64,000 nucleotides of DNA, taken from contig NC_085140.1 in the NCBI RefSeq assembly GCF_024139115.2, positions 418,946,283 through 419,010,282 of the forward strand, given 5' to 3'. Of this stretch, positions 34,560 to 44,283 are shown one piece after another. The stretch's first letter is position 1. Each line of letters starts with the position of its first letter. Source of the DNA: Armigeres subalbatus. Taxonomy: Eukaryota > Arthropoda > Insecta > Diptera > Culicidae. The position numbers and the translations under genes were made by a program. Under the pieces are notes generated by a model. It worked only from the letters and a program-made list of their open reading frames with translations. It was not told where the DNA came from and searched no databases.

Positions 34560-35860
34560 GTAAATGTCATTTCTTAACTTCAACTCTTCAATCAAATTTC
34601 CGGACTTCGTACCATTTAACATAAACCCAGTTCATCAGCTTAAGCTTTTTTAATCAACACAAATAATTGACCAGTAATACGTGAATCTGAACCACGTCCC
34701 ATTTCACTTTAAAAAAAATCAACCTTTTACCGGAGCTTATGTCATTTTTTTTAAGACAGTTTCTCAATTTACACCTTAAAAAAAATTTCAATGTGAAGAA
34801 TTATCCCGAATCAAGTCTCATTTTACCGTAAACCACGTTCAAAATTCAATCGTTTTTTTTATTTATTTATTTTTTTTTCAATTTGTCGCGAGTGAATCCA
34901 GATTTAGTTACATTTTACCTTAATCTGGTTTATTAAGTGAATCCAGACCACATCTCATTTCATCTGAAACCAGTTCAATAATTTAACCACTTGAAAAAAA
35001 AATAACCTGTAACAAGTGAATCCGATCTCGTCCCCATTCACCTTAAACTAGTTCATCGATAAATATTTTAATGAAAAATCCAACTTGAAAAGTGAATCCG
35101 AACCATGTCCCATTTCACCTTCAACTATTTTAACAGTCCATGAATTTTCAAAAAAAATGTCTGGTACTTGCCACAAGTCAATTCGGACCTCGTCCCATTT
35201 CACCTTAAACCAGTATCAAATCACATATTAAACAAATATCTCCCACTTGTAACAAGTGATTCCGGACCACGTCCCATTTCACGTTACAGTAGTCTATTCA
35301 CTCATGTCTTTTTTCAAAAACCCGATTTCAATCTGTAACAAGTGAATCCGGACTACGTCCCATTTCACCTCGAACCATTTCAACAATTTTCGCGTTTTCA
35401 AAAAAATAATGTCATCTACTTGGCACGAGTGAATCCGGATCTCGTCCCATTTCACCTTAAACCAGTTTATTATTACACATTAAAAAAAAGATTTCCAGCT
35501 TGTAACAAGTGAATCCGGACCACGTCTCATTTCACGTTAAAGTAGTTTCTCAACTCATGTCTTTTCAAAAAAATATCTCCAACTTGTAACAAGTGAATCC
35601 GGACTACGTCCCATTTCAATAATTTACGCGTTTTCAAAATAATGTCTTCTATTTGGCACGAGTGAATCCGGATCTCGCCCCATTTCACTTCAAACCAATT
35701 AAACAATTCACATTTAAAAAAAATATCTCCAACTTGTAACAAGTGAATCCGGGCTACGTCCCATTTCACCTTGAACAATTTCAACAATTTACGCGTTTTC
35801 AAAAATTATGTCTTCTAAGCCAGGAGTGAATCTGGCCAACATCTCATTTCACTTTTTCCA
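34560..35860. repeat. 82-88-bp satellite with three-unit higher-order pattern
   Basis: About 16 units share aagtgaatccgga..acgtcccatttcacctt, separated by variable A-rich spacers. Between 35255 and 35780 the variable core cycles ccacg, ctacg, tctcg, ccacg, ctacg, tctcg, ctacg, so the right half is a three-unit higher-order repeat of about 250 bp. The left half is more diverged. The minus-strand ORF 35527-35802 is a repeat translation. Confidence 0.8.
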
Positions 35861-36496
35861 ATTCATTTTCCCCAGTTTATTTTTGCGTATTTTATGCTAC
35901 CTTCAATCCCAAATTCAAAGTTTTGATACTGGAACGATGAGTAAAAAAAAATGGAAATACTTACTTGAAGAGACTCGAGAATAGTCCGAATGAGTCCCAT
36001 ACCTGTTTAACCTTTGTATTTTTTTCTTACCCTAATCACATTGTTTCAATGCAAAAGCCATGTATACATCCGATAAATCATTGAAAATAGGTTATGCCAG
36101 TGGCAGTCATCAATCCTCTATATGGTTTGGTAACACACACACACACAAACGTTTGAATACTGGTGAACTTGTTAATGTATACATTTCATCAGAACTATCA
36201 CACCAATACCAACTTTGCTCTGGATAATCCAACTTCGCAAGCGAACAAGCCACCATTTTTTCATGCCGTGCGGGTAATATTTTCTTCTTATTTTTCTAAG
36301 CGTCCACCTTCACTCTCTCTTCACGCACTATCCCTGTGATTTTTACCACAATTTCAATAGACGCCATTTTAATAACTTCCATGCACCATACCACTTGTTT
36401 CAATTTTTTTTTCAAATTCCTCCCCAAATCCGCATTTCATTTAAAACTGAATATTTTTTTAGAGCCTTTCCAATCAATCAATTTCTTCACTACACT
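35861..36496. other. anonymous AT-rich DNA
   Basis: Contains a short (CA)n tract at about 36135. No gene or repeat unit is visible. Confidence 0.5.
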
Positions 36497-36619
36497 GAAA
36501 ATGCACTAGTAATATTTCCGAATCATCACTCGCCGTTTACTTACGTTTCCGAGTAAAACAAACCGGTAATATAAAATTTTTAAAATTGAACAAAGTAAAA
36601 ACGAATTCCGATCAAAATG

Positions 36620-36641
36620 GCTGATTTTTCCTCGTCGCCAA
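36620..36641 (-). promoter_or_regulatory. gypsy primer-binding region
   Basis: Directly after the minus-strand LTR end comes TTGGCGACGAGG, the position and type of sequence used as tRNA primer-binding site in this group of Ty3/gypsy elements. It starts one base after the LTR. The matching tRNA cannot be fixed from the sequence. Confidence 0.55.
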
Positions 36642-36843
36642 TGTACTGTCGATGCTCTTTCGGTTATACGATAAGAAATACACGTTTGCTCTCAAGCTCG
36701 TCTGGGATGCAACTGAACTCAGTTTCTTTATTTCAAGGTAAATAACAACACAAAGGAATGACTTCGATAGGGTTACCAAATAACAAGATAAATAAGTATT
36801 AGTCAAATATATATATGAATCTTGGTTCATGTGGGATACTACA
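36642..36843 (-). repeat. Ty3/gypsy 5' LTR (202 bp)
   Basis: Minus-strand copy beginning TGTAGTATCCC (36843) and ending CAGTACA (36642). It aligns without substitutions to the 3' LTR at 17578-17773, which lacks six bases. Preceding bases AAAC (36847-36844, minus) equal the four bases after the other LTR. This identifies it as the 5' LTR of the gag-pol at 28547-32607. Confidence 0.85.
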
Positions 36844-36949
36844 GTTTTCTCTGTGGACTTTATTTTTGAGTAGATACTACAAGCGTTGAGTTTTGCTACT
36901 TTTTATTCATACGACCCAATATTTTTTGAACGGTAGTACAAGACAGCGC

Positions 36950-37437
36950 AAAATTTATTATATTTCATTCTGCCTTTTTCATACACAAACTGCAGTTGCA
37001 CGAAAAACTTCGAGCTCATGTTAAACTTCATTTCCACAATGCTGTAGAGCGTGCTTTACCCGTGACGCTGGGTAAATACCATTAAGTGTTGTGTTATGGT
37101 CATATTTGTAGCCTCTGGATGTCCCAATGAATACCTTCCTCAATATCCAACTTCGTGGTATAAGATCTATCCTCTCCCTAGTTACGGTTAAGATGCACAC
37201 GGCCAGCAGTAGTAATCCTCATGCTTTTGTAATTTTTGTCTTTTCTTGATTTCTGATAGCATTCTAATAAGGATTTGAAAAAAAACATGATATCCCTAGT
37301 TTCCGATCTACTACGAGTTACACAGTGACAATACGAATGCACCTCATCTCATACAAAAGTCACTATTTGGTCACATTTTTCGTCATCGTTAGTCACTAAG
37401 TCACTATTTTGAACGGCATTTATCGCTACCAGCCCTG
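36950..37437 (-). mobile_element. hAT-like element, partial copy
   Basis: On the minus strand it starts CAGGGCTGGTAGCGA and follows the element at 51149-53052 for about 490 bp, including repeated gtgaccaaatagtgac motifs, then diverges. It flanks the gypsy 5' LTR side. The TIR of CAGGG-TGGTA type fits hAT superfamily ends. Non-coding. Confidence 0.65.
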
Positions 37438-37500
37438 ATTAAGGTGATTATTTTCGAGATATTAAACCTTAGATGCTTTTGTTATTTATTTAGTCTACAT

Positions 37501-38282
37501 CTAAACAGAAAACACTGAATCAACAATTTGACGCCACAATACACGGTTCGAGGCCGCATCTCTCCATCCTCGAATACGCCCCACGCTCGCCAAGTCGTTC
37601 TGCACCTGGTCTGCCCATCTCGCTCGCTGCGCTCCACGTCGTCTCGTACCTGCTAGATCGGAAGCGAACACCATCTTTGCAGGGTTGCTGTCCGGCATTC
37701 TTGCAACATGCCCTGCCCATCGTACCCTTCCGGCTTTAGCTACCTTCTGGATACTGGGTTCGCCGTAGAGCTGGGCGAGCTCATGGTTCATTCTTCGCCG
37801 TCACACACCGTCTTCTTGCACACCGCCAAAGATGGTCCAAAGCACCCGTCTCTCGAATACTCCGAGTGCTTGCAAGTCCTCCTCGAGCATTGTCCATGTT
37901 TCATGTCCGTAGAGGACAACCGGTCTTATTAGCGTCTTGTACATGACACATTTGGTGCGGTGGCGAATCTTTTTCGACCGCAGTTTCTTCTGGAGCCCGT
38001 AGTAGGCCCGGCTTCCACAGATGATGCGCCTTCGTATTTCACGACTAACGTTGTTGTCAGCCGTTAGCAAGGATCCGAGGTAGACGAATTCCTCGACCAC
38101 CTCGAAGGTATCCCCGTCTATCGTAACACTGCTTCCCAGGCGGGCCCTGTCGCGCTCGGTTCCGCCCACAAGCATGTACTTTGTCTTTGAGGCATTCATC
38201 ACCAGTCCAACTTTTGTTGCTGCACGTTTCAGGCGGGTGTACAGTTCTGCCACCTTTGCAAATGTTCGGCCGACAATGTCCA
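37501..38282 (-). pseudogene. LINE C/D reverse transcriptase C-terminal region
   Basis: Two frames (38282-37801 and 37791-37501) cover the thumb and C-terminal part: VGLVMNASKTKYMLVGG, FEVVEEFVYLGSLLTADNN, KTLIRPVVLYGHETWTMLEE and WAGHVARMPDSNPAKMVF. A frameshift near 37800 (gcggcgaag lost context) separates them. The region continues the RT at 41672-42076 once nested elements are removed. Confidence 0.75.
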
Positions 38283-38283
38283 T

Positions 38284-38984
38284 TAGACTGGCCCAGGAAA
38301 CAAAAAGTTGTGTAATTCTACGGGGCATCTCCCAGGATTGTGTCTTTGGATGAGAAAATCAATCTCTGAAAATTTCAGCTCAATCGCTTGTTGCATAAGC
38401 TGGCGCATTTGATTTGAAGTTTGTATGGGGATTTCAGCCAAAATGTATAGGAAAATACACCTCCGTAACTCATTCAATCTGGAAATTGGTTCTGATTGCT
38501 CGATTGACCTCAGAATTGCAAAAACGGCAGTTGGTATGCTACAGAACAATTTCACAGAACATTGTATGATGATTAAATGAACTTTTATATAGGTTTTGGT
38601 TGATGCGATTCGATCAAAAAATCCAAAAATACACAAATCAGCTCCTAATAAATCAGCCGAAAACTATATAAAAAGTCCATTAATCATCATGCAATGTTCT
38701 GTGAAATTGTTCTGTAGCATACCAACTGCCGTTTTTGCAATTCTGAGGTCAATCGAGCAATCAGAACCAATTTCCAGATCGAATGAGTGACGGAGGTGTA
38801 TTTTCCTATACATTTTGGCTGAAATCCCCATACAAACTTCAAATCAAATGCGCCAGCTTATGCAACATGCGATTGAGCCGAAATTTTCAGAGATTGATTT
38901 TCTCACCCAAAGACACAATTCTGGGGGGTGCCCCGTGGAATTCGACAACATTTTTTTCTCTTTATACTAATCTGGGCCAGTCTA
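38284..38984. mobile_element. 701-bp fold-back element with 8-bp target duplication
   Basis: Two arms of about 330 bp meet in the middle, making the whole element an almost perfect palindrome with ends TAGACTGGCCCAG. ATGTCCAT occurs directly on both sides (38276-38283 and 38985-38992); removal restores the LINE reading frame at FADDMDIVGR. An 8-bp duplication fits hAT or P-type transposases. No coding capacity: frames at 38283-38790 are translations of the arms. Confidence 0.85.
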
Positions 38985-39173
38985 ATGTCCATGTCATCCG
39001 CGAAACAAATAAATTGACTGGATCTGTTGAAAATCGTACCCCGGCTGTTACACCCGGCTCTCCGCATGACACCTTCTAGCGCAATGTTGAACAACAGGCA
39101 CGAACGTCCATCACCTTGTCTTAGTCCCCGGCGCGATTCGAACGAACTGGAGTGTTCGCCCGAAATCTTCACA
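38830..39173. repeat. 344-bp direct repeat, left copy
   Basis: Identical over 344 positions to 41599-41942, no mismatch or gap by direct reading. It spans the right end of the fold-back element (38830-38984), its 8-bp target duplication, and 180 bp of LINE reverse transcriptase. Together the two copies bracket the 2,425-bp retroposon at 39174-41598. Confidence 0.92.
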
Positions 39174-41598
39174 AATCTTGAAGTATGACGAACGCTTGTG
39201 GGTAGTGGACGTCTCCAGCATGGCTGGTTAACTAAAGTTCGTTTTCTCACGAAATTATTCGTGATAAATGTCGCTTTCTTTGTTATTTTATAGTCAGTGA
39301 TCTAGTGTTCCATTTTTTGTTGAGTTTGCATCCAAAATGTGATAAGTTTAATTAAAAAGTGTAATGTTAATGGTTTCACGTTTGTAGCCATAGAGTTTGT
39401 GAACAAGTTTCCAATGCCCCTGTATTGTTTTATACAATACATGTTTGTAGTACCTCTACAGGAATAGTTCCTCAGTACCAATATGTATTGCTGTTAATGT
39501 GTTATTAATCATTCGTTGATGTGATGTACCGGGCTTAACTCTCGCGAGAGCCTGAATCTACTTGTATAGTGTGTGTTTCTATTAAAGATACTCAAATTAT
39601 GGATTAGTGTTAATTGCTATAATACTGTGCCCGAAACAGTTATACGATGCTCCAGGCCTTAAACTGTATGTATTCAGTTGATTGGGTAACAGTGTGTTGA
39701 CATTCGACTTTAAAGTATTTTGTTAAAACATACAAAGTTTCTTCGGCATAGTGTGCCTCGAACACTTATGCCTAAAGCTAAAAGAGTATTTAACTATTAT
39801 GTGAGAACTTATCTGTGATCTATACCGGCATGTTTATCAGCAAAAACCCCTTTCTGCTGATGCTTTTGAGAAAAATTTGTGTTCATATTATTTTGTGAAC
39901 CTCATAACAGAGTATTACTGTATCTTAAAAAGAATCGTCACTCCTTCAGTTTCATCCAACAATTAATTTTGTCTTTCTCTTTCTCTTTTTTTTTGGGAAC
40001 TCATGGTTCTCAATCACATGGATCAAATGCGAAGAGACTCGTCACGTAATCTCGTAGTGTTGAGGTTTCTTAATTTGGTTGTGTAGTTGGCTGAGTTCAC
40101 TATGTTCAATCCAATTTCACAACAGTGAACCTACTGTTGAATATTGTCTACAATTACAATGTACAATTGCATATGTGTTGATCCTACCACTTTTTTCCTA
40201 ATTGCTTCTAAAAGTATTATAAGTATAGGCCTGAAGAGAATTGTTAGTGTTTGTAAAACTAATTTCTATATCCAATAGAATGTAGAAATTAGTTTTCGAA
40301 TACTAGTAGATACCTTCAGACTTGCATATGTGGTAGAGCCTGTACCGTACCTACTTGTAGGTCTGATATAACTCGATAATAGTTCTCTCATTCTTTTATC
40401 TCGAGACTTCGTCTGATTCAGATCGCTCGTAAGCTTGTAATTCGTCAGAAGAAAATTTTTCCATTTCATAATGGCTACCAATTCCAACCCGGTGATTGAG
40501 CAAGGTGTGCTTAACCAAGCTGTTGAGAATATCTCTGATTGTAAGGGTACACCGTCTTTCAACGAAGAGGATATTGCTGACCAAATTGAATCTGCAAGTT
40601 GTGGAAATAGTGGTTTGTGTGATGATCCGCAGGGGCTCGTACCCATTGCAAGTGTTGGTGGTCAGACTTCATCAGTCGTTTTGGAAGCCGCAGCCAACTC
40701 TCTTACTTCTGGTGTTGAGAGGGTTCCAAATGCAGCTGGTTATCGGATTCAAGTTCGTCTAGTGACCGGTAATTTTACAACTGCATTGAAGAACGCCTTG
40801 ATTCGGGATTTGAATTCATACCTTTTTTCAATACCAGCTGGCTCATTTATTCCGAGTTTTGGTGGGTCGGGTCTCAGATTCGGAGCTGTTTGGTTTGCAC
40901 CTGACAACGCCGAAAGTTGTGACTGGCTTAAACAAAAACTCGCCTCAATAAACGAGAAAGCTGGTGTGTTTCAGTTCAGAATTGAACCTTTCTCATTATA
41001 TCAAACCAAAGTTTGTATGCATATACCCTGGGATTCGAGGGAAAACCTGAAGCACGTTGACATTTTACGACGACTACGGTATCAAAATCCTTCAACTCCA
41101 GTGGAGTATTGGAGGATTGTTAAGTCAAAGGCGATTATTTAATTGTCTGTTGCATTAGTGACACAATTCTAAAACTACTGGAAAGCAATAATTTCAGGAT
41201 GAATTATGCATTCGCTAAGGTGTTTGCCAAAATACTTCAACAGAGTCAGTCTGGACAACCAAAGATGTAGTGAGTTTTCGTGACAGTTTGGTCTCTTCAT
41301 ATGGTTATTCGTCTCTCAAAGCTCTATGCTTCTTTCCAGAATTATTCTGCTTAAATTCCACTTGGGAAATTTGTGTCTCCCAGAGATCACATCTGAGCTT
41401 CAGGCTCTAAATACGCTCGAGCGTTTTAAACCGTCCTTTATGGGACTATAAATCCTTATTATCACACCTTTCTCCTTTCCTTTATTCCCTTCTATCCCTC
41501 AGGTAAAATGATGATATAGGCTATAATAGTGCGAGGCAAAAATCTCCCATTCGCGGGGAACGTGCCGCCTGAGCCGACGTTCTGATACCTGATACCTG
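39174..41598 (+). mobile_element. ORF1-only retroposon with TGATACC-repeat tail
   Basis: 2,425 bp inserted between two copies of a 344-bp direct repeat. It begins aatcttgaagtatgacg, has about 1.3 kb of 5' region, one intact ORF (40471-41142) and a 460-bp 3' region, and ends ctgatacctgatacctgat, a short tandem 3' tail typical of some non-LTR retrotransposons (I-type and relatives). No endonuclease or reverse transcriptase is encoded: the next ORF after ORF1 stops after 23 codons. It therefore looks like a non-autonomous, half-LINE derivative moved by a partner element. Confidence 0.7.
40471..41142 (+). CDS. intact 223-aa ORF1-like protein with DUF4780-like domain
   Basis: ATG in a good context (cataATGGCT). 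Residues 1-85 are acidic and low-complexity. From about 90 to the end the pattern YRIQVRLVTG, GSGLRFGAVWFAP, ESCDWLKQKL, a proline-containing beta segment (MHIPWDS), ILRRLRYQNPSTPVEYWRI matches my memory of Pfam DUF4780: central G-L-R-x-G, SxxWL, then L-x-x-Q-N-P...W. The function of that domain is unknown; in insects it often sits in retroelement-type proteins, where an RNA-binding ORF1 role is plausible. The frame has no stop or frameshift and a TAA end. The minus-strand frame at 40266-40646 is its shadow. Confidence 0.7.
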   Translation: MATNSNPVIEQGVLNQAVENISDCKGTPSFNEEDIADQIESASCGNSGLCDDPQGLVPIASVGGQTSSVVLEAAANSLTSGVERVPNAAGYRIQVRLVTGNFTTALKNALIRDLNSYLFSIPAGSFIPSFGGSGLRFGAVWFAPDNAESCDWLKQKLASINEKAGVFQFRIEPFSLYQTKVCMHIPWDSRENLKHVDILRRLRYQNPSTPVEYWRIVKSKAII

Positions 41599-41942
41599 AT
41601 ACAAACTTCAAATCAAATGCGCCAGCTTATGCAACATGCGATTGAGCCGAAATTTTCAGAGATTGATTTTCTCACCCAAAGACACAATTCTGGGGGGTGC
41701 CCCGTGGAATTCGACAACATTTTTTTCTCTTTATACTAATCTGGGCCAGTCTAATGTCCATGTCATCCGCGAAACAAATAAATTGACTGGATCTGTTGAA
41801 AATCGTACCCCGGCTGTTACACCCGGCTCTCCGCATGACACCTTCTAGCGCAATGTTGAACAACAGGCACGAACGTCCATCACCTTGTCTTAGTCCCCGG
41901 CGCGATTCGAACGAACTGGAGTGTTCGCCCGAAATCTTCACA
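41599..41942. repeat. 344-bp direct repeat, right copy
   Basis: Second identical copy of 38830-39173. It is followed at 41943 by the LINE sequence that would directly follow 39173 in the uninterrupted element, so the pair has exactly the layout of a target-site duplication. Confidence 0.92.
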
Positions 41943-42922
41943 CAGTTTTGTACACCATCCACCGTTGCTTTGATCGGTCTGGTAAGCTTCCCAGGGAAGC
42001 TGTTCTCGTCCATAATTTTCCATAGCTCTACGCGGTCTATACTGTCGTATGCCGCCTTGAAATCAACGAATAGATGTTTTATATTTGAGTTGATATACAT
42101 ATTGTAACTCAATGTTGAGACGGAATTTGCAGTTTTGAAAATGACTAAATAAAAAGCTATGCTGTTTCAGCTGAGGTATGAGGATAGACTGAGTGTCTCT
42201 TTTATTTCTCATTTTGAACCCTTGGGCCCAACACATGTTCATCGATAACGATAAATGCTTTATACAATTTCAGAGCGCACTATAGAGATGTGCAAGTAGG
42301 ATATATCAAGATGGTGCGTTAGGACCTGGTATTCACAGCATTTTTGAAGGATTTGCCGTACAGTAAAGATCTGGTCCGTTGTCGAGCGGCCGTCAACGAA
42401 GCCGGCTTGATAACTTCCCACGAACTCATTAATTAATGGTGACAGACGACGGAAGATGATCTGGGATATCACTTTGTAGGCGGCATTAAGGATGGTGATC
42501 GCTCGAAAGTTCTCACACCCTAGCTTGTCGCCTTTCTTGTAGATGGGGCATATAACCCCTTCCTTCCACTCCTCCGGTAGCTGTTCAGTTTCCCAGATTC
42601 TGACTATCAATTTGTACAGGCAAGTGGCTAGCTTTTCCGGGCCAATCTTGATGAGCTCAGCTCCGATACCATCCTTACCAGCTGCTTTATTGGTCTTTAG
42701 CTGTTGGATGGCATCCTTAACTTCCCTCAAGGTGGGGGCTGGTTGGCTTCCATCGTCCGCTGAACTGACGTAGTCATCTCCTCCGCTGCCTTGACTTTCA
42801 CTGCCTGTACTCTCAGCGCCATTCAAATGATCCTCGTAGTGTTGCTTCCACCTTTCGATCACCACACGTTCGTCCGTCAAGATGCTCCCTTCCTTATCCC
42901 GGCACATTTCGGCTCGCGGCAC
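41943..42922 (-). pseudogene. LINE C/D reverse transcriptase core
   Basis: The minus frame 42922-42260 holds the N-terminal RT region (NKAAGKDGIGAELI, EEWKEGVICPIYKKGD, NFRAITILNAAYKV, SYQAGFVDGRSTTDQI). After the 232-bp insertion, 42076-41672 continues with DFKAAYDSIDRVELW (motif A), GLRQGDGRSCLLFNIALEG (motif B) and FADDMDI (motif C, catalytic). The next bases are the fold-back element. Apart from the insertions the RT is intact. Confidence 0.8.
42077..42308. mobile_element. 232-bp insertion with AGATG duplication
   Basis: AGATG occurs on both sides (42072-42076 and 42309-42313); removing the block restores the LINE motif HHLFVDFKAAYD. The insert has aataaaaag (about 42148) and ends near tatatca. 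A TG start is possible two bases upstream, so a solo LTR is one reading, but no inverted ends or partner LTR are visible. Confidence 0.6.
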
Positions 42923-43506
42923 GAAGCCTTTGCGGGATGCGTTGAGCTTCTGATAGAACTTGCGTGTTTCTTAAGAACGGCACAGCTGTTCCATCTCCTC
43001 GCACTCCGCTTCTTCCAGGCGGCGTTTCTTATCCTGAAAAAGGTGGGTCTGCTGTCTCCGCTTCCATCTATAACGTTCCACGTTCTGCCGGGTACCTTAC
43101 TGCAGCGCAACCGCCCGCGCTGCGTCCTTCTCCTCCAGAATCTGTCTGCACTCTTCGTCGAACCAATCGTTCCGTCGACTTCGTCCCATATACCCGAAGT
43201 TGTTCTCCGCTGCGTCGTTAATGGCAGCTTTGACTGTATTCCAGCAGTTCTCAAGAGGGGGCCCCGAGCTTACCCTCTTCCAGCAACGCTGCCTCGAGAT
43301 GCTGCGCGTATGCAGTGGCGACATCAGGTTGCTTCAGTCGCTCTAGGTCGTACCGCGGTGGTCGTCGGTACCGAACATTGTTGATGACGGATAGTTTTGG
43401 TTTTAACCATCACCAGATAGTGGTCAGAGTCGATGTTAGCGCCACGATATGTCCTGACGTCGATAATGTCGGAGAAGTACCGCCCACCAATCAGAACGTG
43501 GTTGAT

Positions 43507-44061
43507 TTATGATTCTGTTTGCAGTGGTGATCTCCAGGTGTACCGATACGGAAGGCTATGTTGGAAGTAGGTGCTGCGAATGGCCATATTCTTGGAGGCA
43601 GTGAAATCAATTAGTCGTAGGCCGTTTTCGTTCGTCAGCCGATGTGCGCTGAACTTTCCAATAGTCGGTCTAAACTCCTCCTCTTGGCCAACCTGAGCGT
43701 TCAAATCTCCTATGATGATTTTATCGTCGTGGCTTGGGCAGCTATCATACTCACGTTCCAGCTGCGCGTAGAATGCGTCCTTATCATCATCAGTGCTTCC
43801 GGAGTGTGAGCTATGGACGTTGATTATGCTGAAGTTGAAGAACCGGCCTTCGATCCTCAACCTGCACATTCTTTCATTGATCGGCCACCACCCGATCACG
43901 CGCCTTTGTATATCGCCCATCACTATGAAAGCTGTTCCCAGCTCGTGTGTGTTGCCGCAGCTCTGGTAGATGGTATGATTACCTCTAAACGTTCGCACCA
44001 TTGATCCCTTCCAACAAACCTCCTGCAGCGCTACGATGCCGAATCCACGGTCCTTGAGCAC
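43507..44061 (-). pseudogene. LINE C/D apurinic-type endonuclease domain
   Basis: 184 codons, an endonuclease/exonuclease/phosphatase fold: FGIVALQEVCW (catalytic Glu), RCRLRI/FFNFSIINVHS, IIIGDLNAQVGQ (D and N of the GDxN motif) and RLIDFTASKNM. It nicks target DNA to prime reverse transcription. The frame ends early at 43507 because of a stop in QTES*INH, where intact relatives read QTESQIDHVLIDG; the SDH-containing end follows in another frame. Confidence 0.85.
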
Positions 44062-44283
44062 ATCGGCGAGTATGCGTGTGCTACCGATGAAGTTGAGCGA
44101 TTTGCAGTTCCACGAACCGAGTTTCCAATCGCTAGTCCCTTTTCGTTGCAGTGGTCTTCGCCGATGGTTCCGGTCCGTACTCTCTTGTTGATTGTTCGTT
44201 GCGTTTGTTTTTTTTTAAAGGCTGGCTTACAGGGCCTGGCACCAAACCCCTTAAATTTCCGGAAGACCATTCCTCCTTAGGGG

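Larger units (their letters stand above)
32674..36510. mobile_element. probable 3.8-kb TIR element inside the gypsy leader
   Basis: A perfect 14-bp inverted repeat (ACTAGTGCATTTTC) marks both ends (32674-32687 and 36497-36510). The block separates the gypsy LTR and primer-binding region (36620-36843) from the gag start at 32607. Without it the leader would be about 200 nt, normal for such elements. Inside are AT-rich DNA, an inverted-repeat arm (33765-33940), a 74-codon minus-strand ORF with no known motif (33355-33579), and a large satellite (34560-35860). No transposase is visible and no clear target duplication, so the element call is an inference. Confidence 0.45.
37487..44283 (-). mobile_element. 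LINE copy C/D with three nested insertions
   Basis: Best-preserved member of the LINE family, minus strand, with an A-rich 3' end at 37487. Its parts run 44283-42309, 42076-41599, 39173-38985, 38283-37487 once insertions are removed: endonuclease (43507-44061), linker, reverse transcriptase (42260-42922 and 41672-42076 with FADDMDI) and C-terminus (37501-38282 with RRWAGHVARM-like WAGHVARMPDSN). Insertions are a 701-bp fold-back, an ORF1-only retroposon and a 232-bp element. Frameshifts at about 43020-43250 break the linker. Only one ORF is seen and no RNase H domain, so RTE/Loner-like is my best guess. Confidence 0.85.

Noticed and set aside
35527..35802. 91-codon minus-strand ORF with internal repeats
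   Set aside because: Translation of the 82-88-bp satellite.
32611..36544. 3.9-kb leader intron of the gypsy element (gtaagt at 36544, ttcttag at 32611 on minus)
   Set aside because: Both sites look good, but a TIR-like insertion in the leader explains the length, and such sites occur by chance. Kept only as a remark.
38283..38790. ORFs of 64-117 codons in the fold-back element
   Set aside because: They mirror each other on the two arms and have no motif.
40266..40646. 126-codon minus-strand ORF
   Set aside because: Antisense shadow of the 5' end of the intact 223-codon ORF and its leader; no motif.
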